NCBI GenBank assembly: GCA_034401135.1
Contig: JAWZSP010000009.1
Span: 434,001 to 498,000 of the forward strand
DNA: 64,000 bases
Reading direction: 5' to 3'
Origin: Volutella citrinella
Lineage: Eukaryota; Ascomycota; Sordariomycetes; Hypocreales; Nectriaceae
Shown here: positions 11,026-23,714 of the stretch, in pieces
Layout of the letters: each line of letters begins with the position of its first letter
Position numbering within the stretch: the first letter of the stretch is position 1
The notes under the pieces: model-generated
Seen by the model: the letters and a program-made list of their open reading frames with translations, nothing else
What the model was told of the DNA's origin: nothing
The model's database searches: none
Made by a program: the position numbers and the translations under genes

Positions 11026-14000
11026 CTAAGAACGGTTGATGACAAACTCACTCCTCCCAGCGGCGAGACCTGCAAACGAGGTGAGAGATGGCGTCTGCAG
11101 AATCTCAAAGATGGACACCTTTGCCTTGGCAGAGCTCCACAGCCAATTCTTCAGTTCCACGGCGACAAGCGAGTCTACGCCATAGGACGACATGGGAAGA
11201 CTGGCATCAATGTCTTGGGCAGAGATGTTGAACACGTCGGCTAGCTTGTTGACCAGGGCGCCCGCAATGCTGACGGCAGCATCGACGCCTGTGGTAGCTG
11301 TGGCGGAGAGCACCTGCATCAACGATGCAGCTGAGCCGTTGGCGTTGTCTCCAGAAGCTGCGGCGTTTGACGCCCCGAGTTGGCCTGCGGTCCCTCCAAG
11401 ACGTATCGTAGCGAATCGCCTATCCCTCTTGCTCTGTGTTCCTTGAACAATGTCGCCATAGCGAGCCAGGCAGAGTATGACTTGGCTCTGGGCTGCCGTT
11501 TGGGGTTGAGGATTGCCGATGAGCGACTCGAGCAGTCGTAGCAGCCGATCCAACGGCACCCTGTCTGCTCCGAGGCCCTTCAAGATTCGCTCGCGATCAG
11601 CATCGTTGGCTTCCGTCACAAAGCCGGCGCCCAGCACGGCGGGTAGGTCGATTGCGACGGTGGGAAGACCCATCGAAGTGGAACGATAGTGTGCCAATGC
11701 ATCCTGGAAAGCGTTGCCGGCGTTGTAGTTGGACTGTGACATGTGGCCAATGACTCCCGCGAAGGAGGAGAGGATCACAAAGAACGAGAGCTGGGTGGCG
11801 GGCAAGTTCTTGTGGATGTTGACAGTGCCAGCCACCTTCGGTAGTGTGGCCTTGCGCCATTGTTCAAATGTCATCTGCTCGAATACCGCGTCCTAGGTGA
11901 AGGTTGTTAGCATTATGCGAGCTGAAATAATGGGAGATTGGAAAGGCTTGGGAACTCACATCTAGAACCATGGATCCAACAATGACACCACGAATGGGAG
12001 GCAGAGTCTCAGAGCTCTTCGCCAGCAGACTCAGTACACTCTCCTCGTCAGTCACGTCGCAATTGCGAATGTGCAGCTTGCAACCCTTCTCCGCAGCAAC
12101 TTGAGTCAGCGTCTCGGCCTGCGGGTGTGCTTCAGCATTCCGAGACACGAGCAGCACATTCTTGGCTCCATTCTCCGCCATCCATAACGTAACTGCACGG
12201 CCTAGACCACCCAAACCTCCCGTGATCAAGTATGTGCTATTCTCACCGGTCAGGTCCATCGGCCGCGGGCGGGAGACCACCCGGACCTGATCTCCTGGCT
12301 CGGGGGCTAGAATAATGCGTCCGATATGGTTGCCCGCCTGCATCTGGCGCATGGCACTCTCCATGCCAGACATTGGGTACACAGTTCGAGGGAATATGGG
12401 TTGAACTCCAGTGTCCGCGTCGGCACATAGTCGAACCGCGCTGGAGAATGCGCGGTAGCACACGTCAGGTTTGTGCGCACACAGTTGTAAGCCGTCGACG
12501 GCGAAGAAGGCAGCGCATCGACTGAAGACGCCCATGTTGAGGTTCCTTGCCGACTCAATGTCGACCTTGCCAAGCTCAACAAAGCGGCCGAAGCGAGCGA
12601 TGCACTGCCATGAGGCCTCGAGCAGCGGACCAGACAGCGAGTTGATGACGACATCAACGCCTCGGCCGTTTGTCAACCTCTTGATATCTGCTGCGAAGGA
12701 GGCATCACGACTGTACAGGATACGGTTCGAGGGCACGTGGTAGCGGTCCTCCAGGACCCTTCGCTTGGCTGGCGAACTGCAAGTGACAAAGACATCGGCA
12801 CCGACGTGTTGAGCCAGCATGAGGGCCGCTTGACCCAGACTTCCGGCTGCAGAGTGGATGAGTACAGACTCGCCCTTCTGCAGCTGCGCTAGGTCGAACA
12901 GTGAGTGATAGGCGGTTGTGTAGACGATCGGAAGTGAGGCAGCTTCATCCCAGGTCATGCTATCCGGGATCTTGACCACGGCCGTCGCTCGAGCGCGCTC
13001 AACAGTGGCGAATCTGCCTTCACAGAGGGCGCATACACGGTCACCAACCTTTAAGCCGGTGTCCTCTGTCCCAGGGCCTAGCCGGGTGATGGTGCCGCTG
13101 CAGTCATGGCCCATCAAGGTCTCGTCGATCTGGCCCAGGGCAGCAAGGACGTCGCGCAGATTGAGGCCGAATGCCTTGGGCTCGATCTCAACCCATCCCT
13201 CGGGCACGCTGTCAGATAGCTGTAAATGATCAGTGAAGCGTAGGTCGCTCAGTAAACTGGTGCTTCCCGCCTCCCACACCAGGGGGCGTCCCGGCTGATG
13301 AAACGGCTCCAGCTTGACCGGTGCTTCCTGGGGCGCTTCTCTGGTGATGCGGTCCGTCTGCCTGTCCGGGTAGATTCGAGAAACATGCAGCAAGTCATTC
13401 TGGACCGAATACTCCCACTCAACCTGGCTGGCTTCAATGCTGTAGTCGAAGTTGTCGTCTAAGACCTTGGCGATGTGGTCTGCCTGACTCGAAACCCAAA
13501 CACCCGCTTCAGCACCGTCGCTGACCTCGAAATGAAGTTGGACGTATCGCTTGGTGGTGTCCTCCTTTCGAAGAGTGCGGAGAAGACCGCTTGACATGGC
13601 ATACAAGGGTTGTTTTTCGTCGTTTTTGCCGCTTGCGCTGACCCAGAGGACGCCATTACTTCGTAGGAGAACCTCCTTCATCTTGCAGAATGCCGCCTCG
13701 CTCATGTCATCCCAGAAGAATGGTCCGTCGCTCATCTCTGCGACAATGATGCAAATCTTGCCTTCGGGGTTGGCGAGCTCCAAGCTCGATACTTCAGGCA
13801 CAATTCCAGTCTTGGCTGCTACTCGCTCGGACAGTCCGTGGATCCAATCTTCTGGCGGCGCTGTGTTTTTGTAAACGATACAAGCAGAGGAAGCTGGGTA
13901 CTTTTGCTCTCGCTTTGCGGTGCTCAGAATAATGTTCATGGACTGATACTTGGGGTCCTCATAATCTGGGACGTTGATGTCGACACCCGTGAAGCCTGTC

Positions 14001-17000
14001 TCTCGCAGCACCTCATCCCACCTGCTGAGAGGCACGTTGGGGCTCATCTTTCGGTACGGCTCCTCGCTAAGCCACCATCCCGGAAGAGTTCCAAATACGA
14101 GCTGGACATCAAGGCGATCTGTGGTAGCCTCGGCCAGGAATAGCCTACCCCCCGGCTTGAGCAGCTTTCGTACATGCGACATGGTCTTGTGAAGGTTCTT
14201 GGTAGCATGGAGCACGGCAGAAGCTACGATAAGGTCATAACTTCCGGCCGTGAAGCCCTGCTCTTCGGGGTCAACTTCGATATCCAGCGTGCGGAAGTCC
14301 ATGAGACTGGTCCAAGAGGCAAACTTGTGTCGAGTAGCATCAAAGAAACCGGGAGAAATGTCAGTGAAGTCGTAGTGGCCGAGGATTGTCTCTCCAGGCG
14401 CTTCTCCCCGAGATGCAAACCCCTCGAGAATCGTTCCCGTAGTGCCACCAGTGCCACCTCCAATCTCAAGAACGCGTGCACCGGGGTTCTTGACGGCATA
14501 GAGCTCCGCAAGAATCTCGCAGCAAGGCTTGACGCGAGTTTCCACCCGCGGCATCTTCATGTAATAGTCGTTGAGTAGGTTGTCCTCCATCATCAACTCC
14601 AGAGGAGTGATCTTGCCCTGAATGATAGGCACCAGCTCCCTACCCACGCGGCAGACGAGACGTGCTGCAGCATTGGAGGCGTCCATTTCGTCGTACAGCA
14701 TTTGCTTCATGCCCTTGGTGGCTCGGGCCCAGTTGCGGCTGCCGGGTGCCAGTTCTCCGGTGACTCCTTGGCTGTGAATGGCTCGCATCCAGCCGACGAA
14801 GATCTTGTGGTACCATTGCCACTCCTCCTTGACTGCCGCATCTTCCTTGTCGATTTTTGCGAGTGCGTCGCAGATGAAGTAGTAGCTTGCACGAGTCAAC
14901 TTGTCATCAAAGTCAAGCTCGGACTGTTCCACGGGAATCTCGAGCGAGTCACGGATAGACCTGGGCAGACTAGGAGCATCCAGGACATCCAACTCCCAAC
15001 GAGGCTTGTTGCAGAGGATAGGCTCCTCCTCTGATTCCTTGCCATCCTTTTCGCGAGCGATGGACTGGGCATAAAAGTCTTCAATCTCGAGGGCAGTCGA
15101 GCTAGCTTCGCCAACATTGACAACAGTGGTCTTCGAAGTGAATCCCCTTCGGTCCGACTTGAGGAGTTCGGAAAAGACTTGGAGTCGCTCTCCGGTGTTC
15201 TTGTTGATATCGGCAGGGACAAACATACTGCGCATAGAACGCGGCATCACCATTGAATCCTTGAGCACAGAGAGGGCTACACCACCGTACGTAGCCTGGA
15301 TGATAGAGTCTAGAGTCGTTGGGTGCAGGACGTATTGCGATGATGCTGCACTGGATATCGCCAAGGTGGTAACTGCTCGGTCGCCAGCGGCACTAGCATC
15401 GCACAGGTTCTGGAACATGGGGCCGTGATGGAAGTTCATATCACGCATGGCCGCAAAGATGGCTTGCACGTCGAATTGCGTGATCTCAGCACCGGTTTCA
15501 GCCAGGTAGGCTTCGGGTTTGGGTAGAGTCGGTTTGGGAAACTGGCCCACTGGGCTCTTGATCGCTGAGGATGTTGAGATATTGCCTGTGCAGTGCAATA
15601 TCCACGAGTCAGTAGCGGCAGCCAGAGACCAGACTTCAAACTCGAACCAGCTCTTATGATCCAAGTCCTTGTTGCTGCAGGGGCGGAGGCAGAGGCGGGT
15701 TTCCACTCCTGACGCAGATTCAGGAATGGTGAGAGCGTTGACAATATCAACATCTCTTAGCCGGTAACCAAGGATCGTCTTCTTGTCATCCACATTGATC
15801 AAACGTGCCGCTTCAATGGCCATGGCAATGTAGCCTGCGCCAGGCAACACCACGTTCGAGTCAACGCGGTGGTCAGTCAACCAGTCGATAGCGTCGACCT
15901 TCAAGAAGTTTCTGAACGTGAACGTGCTAGGGTTATCGATGCCAGAGCTGAGTGTGCCCACCAGCTCGTGGGGAGCAATCTTTCGAAGACGGTGGTCCTT
16001 GCTAATCTTCTGCTCCGCCCAGTATCGGTTTGTGTGGTTCCAGGGGTATGAGGGCAGGTTGTGGACGAACTTGGGCTGGACGCTCTGTAGATTCACAGCA
16101 CCGAGGGCGATGGGGTACCCGTGGCGCAGCAACTCGCAGACCAGATCCTGGGTAGTTTGCAGGGCATCGACCTTGCGTTTGAGGCAGGACGTGTAGACAA
16201 GTTTGCAGTCCTTCTCGGCCAGGATCGATCGTACAGGTCCTACCAAGGTGCTGTGCGCTCCAATCTCGACGACAATGTCAATGTTCTTGCCGCCCTCGGG
16301 AGCATCCGCAAAACACATGTTGGAGAATGCGTCTGAGAAAAGGACTGGGCTTGTCAGGTTGCGAACCCAATGCTCGGGACGGGCCAAATCGACCGTAGGG
16401 GCATCCATCAAACCACCAGTGACTGGAGAGGCAAATGCGGCTTGCGAGCCAAGAGTCTTCATGACACTTCTCTCTGGAATAGATAGAATAGTTGCCAGGG
16501 CGTCAGTGTACTCTTGTGCCATGTGCGTCATGTGCTGTGAGTGATAGGCCAGGGGGACGTTGAGCTTCCGGTTAAACACTCCATCGGCCTCGAGCCGTGA
16601 AGCGACCTCGTCAAGAGATGAGACAGCTCCTGACAAGGTAACGCTATCTGGGCTGTTGATGCACGCCACGCACACATCCGCGATGCCTTGGATGTACTTT
16701 TCAGTAGCGTCACGGCTAATACCGGCCGCAAGCATCCCGCCTTGCAGGGACATGAGCGTCTGGTATTTGAGCGCCAGCTCGCCGCGGTGGTAAACGATAC
16801 CAAGCGCCTCTTCAAAGGATACAGCGCCAACAGCATACGCCGCCGCAATCTCGCCGCTCGAATGGCTGCTTACAGCCGTGGGGGTCACGTCCCACGAGTA
16901 GAGGAGGTCCACCAAGCAAAGCTGGAGAGCGACGCTGGTCGGCTGGCTGATGTTTGTCTCGCTGACACGAGTTGACTCCGCATCGCGCATCAATTCCTCT

Positions 17001-19003
17001 AGAGTAGTCGCATGGTTAGCATTCGTTCAATGCCCAATGGAGTTTTTGGATGCTCCGAATTACCTTTCAAAGACCAGTCGGCTCCGTATGCTTTCAAGGC
17101 AGTGTCTGCCCGGTCAAGCGCCTCGTCAAAGATGGGATATTGGCCCATCAACTCCCGACCCATGGCCCACCACTGAGCTCCTTGGCCGTTGAATACGAAA
17201 CCGAGACGGGCCTTCTTGGACGCATGAGAGAGCTTGGGAGCAGGTTGCTTCTCAAGTGCCTCTGCGAGTTCCTCAAGTGTCTTTGCTCGCACAGCAACTG
17301 TCCAAGGAAGCCGAGATCTCCTCTCAGCCAAGGTGTGTGCTAGATCTCCTGGTGACGGCGGATTACCATCCTGGATGGATTTCCGGATGTACTGCGCCAG
17401 GTTGCTAGCCATGTTCGAGCACACTGCCGAGTCCTTTGCGCTCACCACAAACACGCGAGTTCTCTCACCCTCGGTGGTGTCCACAGGGGCCTCAGAGTTC
17501 CAGCTGGTTGCAGACTCCATAATGACATGGCCGTTGGTGCCTCCGTAGCCGAAATTGTTCACAGAGGCACGCTTTAGCTTGCTCTGCGGCCATGGTAGCA
17601 GTTCTGTGGGGACCTTGAGTCGCCAATCACCCAGTGGGATGTTAGGGTTGGGATTCTCAAAGTTGAGGTTTTGAGGGATCGACTCATGTTGAAGTGCCAT
17701 GGCAGCCTTGATGACACTTGCAATGCCACTCACAGGTTCACTGTGACCGATATTTGTCTTCACTGAGCCAACCAGCACTGGGTCTTTCTCTGAGCGACCG
17801 ATTCCAAATGTCTTGGCGATTGCTTCAGCTTCTATCGGATCACCTGCACCGGTGCCCGTCATGTGTGCCTCCACATAAGCCGTGTCGACGGGATCTAGCC
17901 CAGCGCGCTCATAGCACTCCCTGATGAGCTGCTGTTGGGCGGTTGTGGACGGCGAGGTGATTGTCACCGTCTTGCCATCCTGGTTCAGTCCTGACTCGAG
18001 AATGACGGCGTCGATGTGGTCTCCATCCCTGACAGCAGCATCCAGTGGCTTGAGTAGCAGTGCAGCTATGCCTTCTCCTCGACCGTAGCCGTTGGCACGG
18101 GTGTCCCACGCAAAACATTTGCCGTCAGGGCCAAGCACCCTATCTCATCAATCAGAATCTGGTCTCTGGAGCATCTGGTCTGAATTTGAGCCACTCACCG
18201 AGCATTGAACATAGCAGCATACGTATCAGGGTGAGTGATCAAACATGCACCGCCCACGATGGACATGTCTGCCTCGCCAGTACGGATGCTTTGGCAACCC
18301 TGGTGGACTGCAACCATGCCAGCAGAACATCCGGTGTCAATGGTCATGCTGGGTCCTCTTAGATCGTAGAAGTGCGAGATGCGATTTGCCAACATTGCCG
18401 TGCCGTTTCCAGCCAATAGCGAAGGCGGAAGGACTTCTGGGTCTCGCATCATAAGATCATGGTAGTCCTTGTTGAAGCTGCCGGCGTATACTGATGTTCT
18501 CGACCCAGCAAGCTTTTCCAAGGGGATACCGGCTATCACTCACGTCAGCTTGCTGCTCTACTGACAATAAAAAGCCTACGACCTACCGTTCTCGGTGGCT
18601 TCGTAGACAGTTTCCATCAACAGTCTGACCTGAGGGTCCATGGCCTGGAAAATGTGAGAAGGGGGCGAGATCAGCGGAAGAAAATTGCCATACACTCGCC
18701 ATGTCACCAGGCAGGTTGAAAAAGGGGGCATCAAAGACTGCAAGATCTTGCTTGAGGAAAAACCCGCCTGCAACAAAGTCCTAGTATAACAGTGAGCGAA
18801 GGTGAACAATGGTCAAGGCTAATGCAGCGCTCACTCACCCTGTTGGTGAATCTTTCCTTGGGAATGGGTGACCATCCATCTCTGCCCTCTGCGCAAAGAT
18901 TCCATAGATCAGACGGACTGGATACGTCACCGCCAAAGCGGCAGCCCATTCCGATTATGGCAATGGGTGTCTTGCCGACATATTGCTTCCCATTGGGTGC
19001 CAT
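11026..19003 (-). CDS. Highly reducing type I polyketide synthase (KS-AT-DH-MT-ER-KR-ACP)
   Basis: Seven exons (19003-18839, 18780-18694, 18644-18587, 18532-18199, 18139-17064, 16998-11960, 11892-11026) give 2541 aa. Rough domains: KS 10-430 (Cys in DTGCSA about 172, His in EAHMTGT about 307, His in NIGHSE about 347); AT 525-860 (SHSSGE about 619); DH 917-1200 (His in [12 protein letters not shown], Asp in LHPTTLDS); C-methyltransferase about 1370-1600 with an intact SAM loop ([10 protein letters not shown]); ER 1835-2145; KR 2160-2400 (GGLGGLG loop, SS and NYNAGNAF catalytic part); ACP 2455-2530 ([10 protein letters not shown]). There is no thioesterase, reductase or carnitine-acyltransferase release domain after the ACP. 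The product should be a fully reduced and branched chain released by a separate protein. The gene is divergent from the acyltransferase at 19855, the natural candidate for release. Confidence 0.95.
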
Positions 19004-19854
19004 GTTTGCAGCGATTGGGTATGTGCTTGCTGCTGATGAAATCAGGACGCCTTTGTCCTGAAAATAAAAAATGAAGACTCAATGCTGTAGGAATTGCAGT
19101 CCGGCGTCAACTTTGTCGCCTCGATGGTTTTATATGGTTGTCGCCGTGATGCTGCTCGCCGGTTGCTGTCCACCCCTGCTATAAGCATCCTTCAGCTCAA
19201 TGCATCTTGAGCATCAGAATCCATGACACGCCTGCGCAAATAACGGGGCGCAGCAGCGGGGGTGGTGTGCGGATTGTCCCGCCTCCTCCCGCCACAGGGA
19301 CCCAAGCCCAAGTCGGCGGCTACATCCGTCTAAACACACTCCTTGCGACAGGGATACCCCTTGCGTATATGTCGAATATGCATGCTTCGGCTATCATCCC
19401 ATCAAGGCGGTACGGAACAGCCAGGCGAATGAACGATGGAGCATGACCTGATATGTCCACGAATACCATTTTTAGGCTTACTAGGTCTCACTAGAGTTGT
19501 TGTCACATTGTGTCCTGGATGGCCACGGGCGCTTCCGCGTAGGACTAGTTCCAATGTCGTACCACGATGCCGGCTTATATCGAGCTGACGCTGATCCATT
19601 CTCGCCGATGGAGCCGTCCCAACTGTTTCAACATTCCCAAGGAGGCTTGGAATATGGACTTGCCCGGCCGCCCAAGGTTGAAAGTGGTCTGTTATTGCTC
19701 ACCCTAGTCAGATGTCCCGGGCTGACAAGCGTTCAGAATTCCCAACATTCCAATTTCATAAAGCCTTAATCGAGATCTGATACTTCTGCAGTCTGGTACC
19801 ACGGGACCAGGACGTCATTGTTTTCTCCTATCGACCCAACCCAAAGTTGCCACC
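19004..19854. promoter_or_regulatory. Bidirectional promoter of PKS and acyltransferase, with a CGG-N6-CCG palindrome
   Basis: The two cluster genes start from this 0.85-kb region. At 19270-19281 it contains CGGATTGTCCCG, a CGG-N6-CCG inverted repeat of the type bound by Zn2Cys6 dimers (UaY and PPR1 bind that spacing). It sits in a GC-rich patch. A zinc-cluster regulator lies at 32731-35185, but a link is only inferred. No gene was recognised inside. Confidence 0.4.
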
Positions 19855-21291
19855 ATGGCTATTCACACCACTCTCGGCCCCCTGGACCATCTCCCTCCCC
19901 GGCAGTACACTGGCTTTGTCTTTCCCCTCCCCTTGAAGACCGGTGTCAGTTATTCTGAGGCATTTAATGCTTTGGAACTTGGTCTGCATCGTACCTTTGA
20001 GCAGCTACCCTGGCTGGCGGGCAAAGTCCATTGGCAGGCTCGCGATACTCCCGGCTGGCGCGAAGGGCAACTGGAAGTTCGCCATGAGCCCACGATTTCA
20101 GATGGCCCAGTGCATCATCTTGTCTTCCACGAGCTTGATGAAGCCGCCCTTCCCTATAGCTACAATGAGCTAAGAGACCTGAGCTTTCCCATCCACACCC
20201 TCGACGAAGATGAGCTTCTTGCAGCTCCATTCTTCCCAGAGATTGGCGAGGACGGTGTCGACATCTTTACCGCGCAGGCCAATTTCCTGCCCGGTGCATG
20301 TCTGCTCGCTTGTGCCACGCTTCACTCCGTCTGCGATGGTGCAGCAGTCGTGAGCATTTTCAAGCAGTGGGCAGACAATTGCTGCGAGTCGGCCACCGAA
20401 TTTCCGGCTGATTGCAGCGACCGTACCCTCATTGATCGTATTTGGGAACAAAGCGCACTGCACAAGCTACCCAGCGAAGTTGACGAGAATATCTGGGAGC
20501 TGTTGAGTCTGTGGCCCCCTGGGAAAGAGCCAAAGCAGCAATCAACGAGCAGCAATCAGCACCTCAAAGAAGGCGATCGCAAGCTTCAAACGGCAATGTT
20601 CTACATGCCCGCTTCCAGCTTTGCTGCCCTCAAGGAATGCACCAGCCACTCTGGAGACCCTTCGATCAACATCTCGGGAAATGACGCCATTTGCGCATTG
20701 CTTTGGCGTTGCCTCATGCGGGCCAGGGCTTCTGCTGGCCATTTGGATCTCTCAGTTGAAGCAACTTTGCAAGTACCCATTGATGGCAGACACGACTACT
20801 CACTCCCTCTCAACTACTTGGGCAGCGCTGTGCTGGTGAATCAAGTCGGCATGAATCTCGGGGAGCTCATCGCGCCGGATACAAACCTCTCAACAGTGAC
20901 CTTGGCTCTACGTAAGACCGTTGACAAGATCACACCTGACGTGCTCCTTGACGCATACACCCTACTCCGGAGCATGCCCAACTACACCACGTTTGACCAG
21001 CGAGAGCACCCCATTGACGGGACCATGATGATGATCTCGTCACTCATCATGTTTCCCGGCCATAGTGTCAGCTTCAATCGAGGCACTCAACACCAATTGT
21101 TTGCCAACGATGGCAAGCCTGAGGCTGCAAGACCACTCATGGGAGGATTCAATGCTATAGAGCGAATATGTTTTGTTATGCCACAAAAGGAACACGGCGG
21201 ACTGGAAATCATTTTCAACTTGTTTCCGGATGAAATGGAAAAGTTGCTGGAAGATGAGGAGGCAGAAAAGTACCTGATGCACGTTTGTTAG
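19855..21291 (+). CDS. BAHD-like acyltransferase (trichothecene 3-O-acetyltransferase type)
   Basis: Single exon, 478 aa, usual size for the transferase family PF02458. The catalytic motif HxxxDG is present as HSVCDG (His about 157). The N-terminal part (LGPLDHLPPRQYTGFVFPLP) and GNDAICALLWRCLMRAR are typical of fungal members. The structural DFGWG motif near the C-terminus is not recognisable; the matching area reads QLFANDGKP. Such cytosolic enzymes transfer acyl groups from CoA, and some take the chain from a PKS acyl carrier protein. It shares a promoter with the HR-PKS, which lacks a release domain. It could therefore off-load the polyketide onto an alcohol or sugar, or it could acylate the glycoside later. 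The sequence does not decide between these. Confidence 0.88.
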   Translation: MAIHTTLGPLDHLPPRQYTGFVFPLPLKTGVSYSEAFNALELGLHRTFEQLPWLAGKVHWQARDTPGWREGQLEVRHEPTISDGPVHHLVFHELDEAALPYSYNELRDLSFPIHTLDEDELLAAPFFPEIGEDGVDIFTAQANFLPGACLLACATLHSVCDGAAVVSIFKQWADNCCESATEFPADCSDRTLIDRIWEQSALHKLPSEVDENIWELLSLWPPGKEPKQQSTSSNQHLKEGDRKLQTAMFYMPASSFAALKECTSHSGDPSINISGNDAICALLWRCLMRARASAGHLDLSVEATLQVPIDGRHDYSLPLNYLGSAVLVNQVGMNLGELIAPDTNLSTVTLALRKTVDKITPDVLLDAYTLLRSMPNYTTFDQREHPIDGTMMMISSLIMFPGHSVSFNRGTQHQLFANDGKPEAARPLMGGFNAIERICFVMPQKEHGGLEIIFNLFPDEMEKLLEDEEAEKYLMHVC

Positions 21292-21614
21292 TGGTAGAAA
21301 GAATGGAGATTATGGTTTTCCAACTCGATGACTAGTTTATTCAACGTAGATTGCTCTCACTTTCATGATCTTAAGGGGAATGCATGACCGCAGGGAAAGA
21401 ATCAAACTAGACACACCCAGAACTCCATCTCATGTTGAACTAAAAAATTCAAACTAATTTTGCTCCGCTGATGGGCATTGTGGGCTTTCGGCAGGTTTAT
21501 TGTCCAAGATAGCTTTGTGCGACTAGTCTATAGGGTGGGTGGTTTCGCAATCACACAGCCCCGCTCCCTAATTTGGGGGTGCAGATCTGAGTGAGCCATT
21601 GGCTGAATCATCAT

Positions 21615-23714
21615 TCAAGATGATTGAGTCTCCGTCTGATCTTCCATCTCATCCTGAAGGTAGCGCTTCGATCCGTAAAACCACCACCCGACGGTTGATA
21701 ATATGCCAATCGCACCAATCAAAGCCGAAGAGTAGTTCCTGTTGCGCGACGGTTATTCCGTGCTCTCAGTTCCGTGATGCCATTGAAGTATATCACTTAC
21801 ATATTCGCGGCCGTGACTGGGTAATAGACTGGGAATGACATGAACAGAATCATGAAACATGCAAAAAGTAGTGCAAGAGCGTTGACCACCAGGCCGTAGC
21901 GTCCTAGTTGAAACCCTCCCTTGACAGCGGAGTGCTTCTCCATCTTGTGGCGCGCATAGACGAGGTTGAGACCAATCGGGATGGCATACGTCAGTTGAAA
22001 CGCGACCAGCACTCCTGCCATAAGTCCGTAGTAGGCGGTAGTGTTCCAGATGTAGATCATGTACACAATGATCGAGGGCGGTATCATTATGAGATTAGCG
22101 AGGATGGGGACGTTCCATTTGGGATGCAGTTTGCTCAAGGTTGACGGCAGGGCTCCATCCCGTGCCATGGACCATCTGTGCATGAAAATATGGGTCAGAA
22201 TCGGTTCTCAAAAATTGCGTCTCGTGTTGCTGGGATGGGGATGAGGTTACATTGATCGTGCAGCCGCGCCCCACAGGTCAAAGCCTGAGATGAAGCCTGT
22301 GCAGCTGATGAGTGCGCTGAGGAAGATGGAAACGCCCACTTTTCCCGTGCTGTTGGTGATTACTTCGGTGAGCGGACTCATGAGTCCAATGGGGGACTTG
22401 AGGACTGCCTCTGCATCGCCGATACAGAACAAAACCGTGATGATGTAAGGGAATGTGGTGACGGTACTGCATATCGCTTGAAGAATCACTAGGAGGTATG
22501 ATCAGCTACCATGTTGCAAAACAGAAAGGCTGTGAATCACATACTTGCGCGAGGAACAATGACGCCGGCGTTCGACATCTCCTCAGAGTAATGGCAGGCG
22601 GTATCCAGGGAGAAGAACGCATAGAGCGACGGAAGGAGTCCAATGCACCTGTCTTGCATTAGTATACCCATGTGAAAAGTGTCTTGTGATCTTGCGACGG
22701 TGACTTGCCAGCTGACAAAGTTGCTCTCCCAGCCTGTGAAGTTCTCAAAGGTGGTGAAGACATAAGCTGCATCTTGCTTCTGTTTGGTTGTGCCAGCAAG
22801 CACACCGATAATCATCAAGTACGCGCTGAAGTGTATAACCAGGACTGGAAAGGTTGTCAGGAAGGAAAACTTAATTTGACAAGATGCAAAGCTTACTTAT
22901 CTGGTTCATCCAGTGTTGGGCTTTGACGCAGAAGATGGAAGTAAGGATCCAGATTGTCAAAATCAAAAGGTTGATCTACATCATGTTAGGTAAATTCGAT
23001 GTTCTTTGGAGATTGAATTACCAAAAAATTGTGCCAGGTTACCGGTTCATAGCCGAGAGAGGCCGCTGCGTAGGCTTGGGCCTGGACCGAGACAGACATG
23101 CCAGCAGACAGAGATCCTAGCCAGGAACCGACGATACTGTACCAAGCCACAAACCATTTCTAACTCGTGTCAGATTCTAGTCCAAGCGGATAGTCGGTAA
23201 CGAAAAAAAGCCTCTGCCACTTACAACTACTCGCGCATACTTTTTTGGGCACAGATTGCCCGCCCAGACGTACTGGCCCCCAGAGGAAGGCCACATGCTA
23301 AATTTCACATGTCAGTTGGGCATCCAGACACAACGATAGTGGTGTGCACTGATTGGGAAAAGAGGGGCGTGGAAATAGGACGGTGTTGGTTCCTCACCTT
23401 GCATACTCGGCCAACGAGGCCGCCAGGAGAAGGATACCGCAAGATACAAAGATCCATCCCCATATTAGGGCTACGGGACCACCCGCCGTCATACCCTGCG
23501 CGAGAGACGAGGACCATCCCTCCCACTGCAGGACTGTCAATGGTGAAAGCGGACAAAATGTCCAATCGGGAGAGTGAGGTCATACCGAGCCAGATGCGCA
23601 AATTGCAATGCCGAGGGCGGTCCAGAAATTGAATCGCTTGTCAAAAGTGCTTTGACTCTTTGCGGGAGGCATAATCGTTGGCGCCTCATCGTCTGTGCGC
23701 TTCTCTTCCGCCAT
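21615..23714 (-). CDS. Amino-acid/GABA permease-like APC transporter
   Basis: Ten exons (23714-23586, 23525-23398, 23297-23225, 23159-23022, 22975-22897, 22844-22709, 22648-22545, 22488-22251, 22175-21801, 21738-21615) sum to 507 aa. The sixth intron (22708-22649) uses a GC donor (GCAAGT) and AG acceptor; no GT donor fits the frame. About 12 TM segments are expected. Family marks: FNFWTALGIAICASGSWEGW, MWPSSGGQYVWAG, YAFFSLDTACHYSEEMSNAG and WSMARDGALP. Yeast Bio3/Uga4-type and fungal choline or GABA permeases show this pattern. It lies between the acyltransferase and the glycosyltransferase, an unusual place for nutrient uptake. It may supply a precursor, take part in self-protection, or be an unrelated passenger. 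The GABA label rests on overall resemblance only. Confidence 0.85.
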
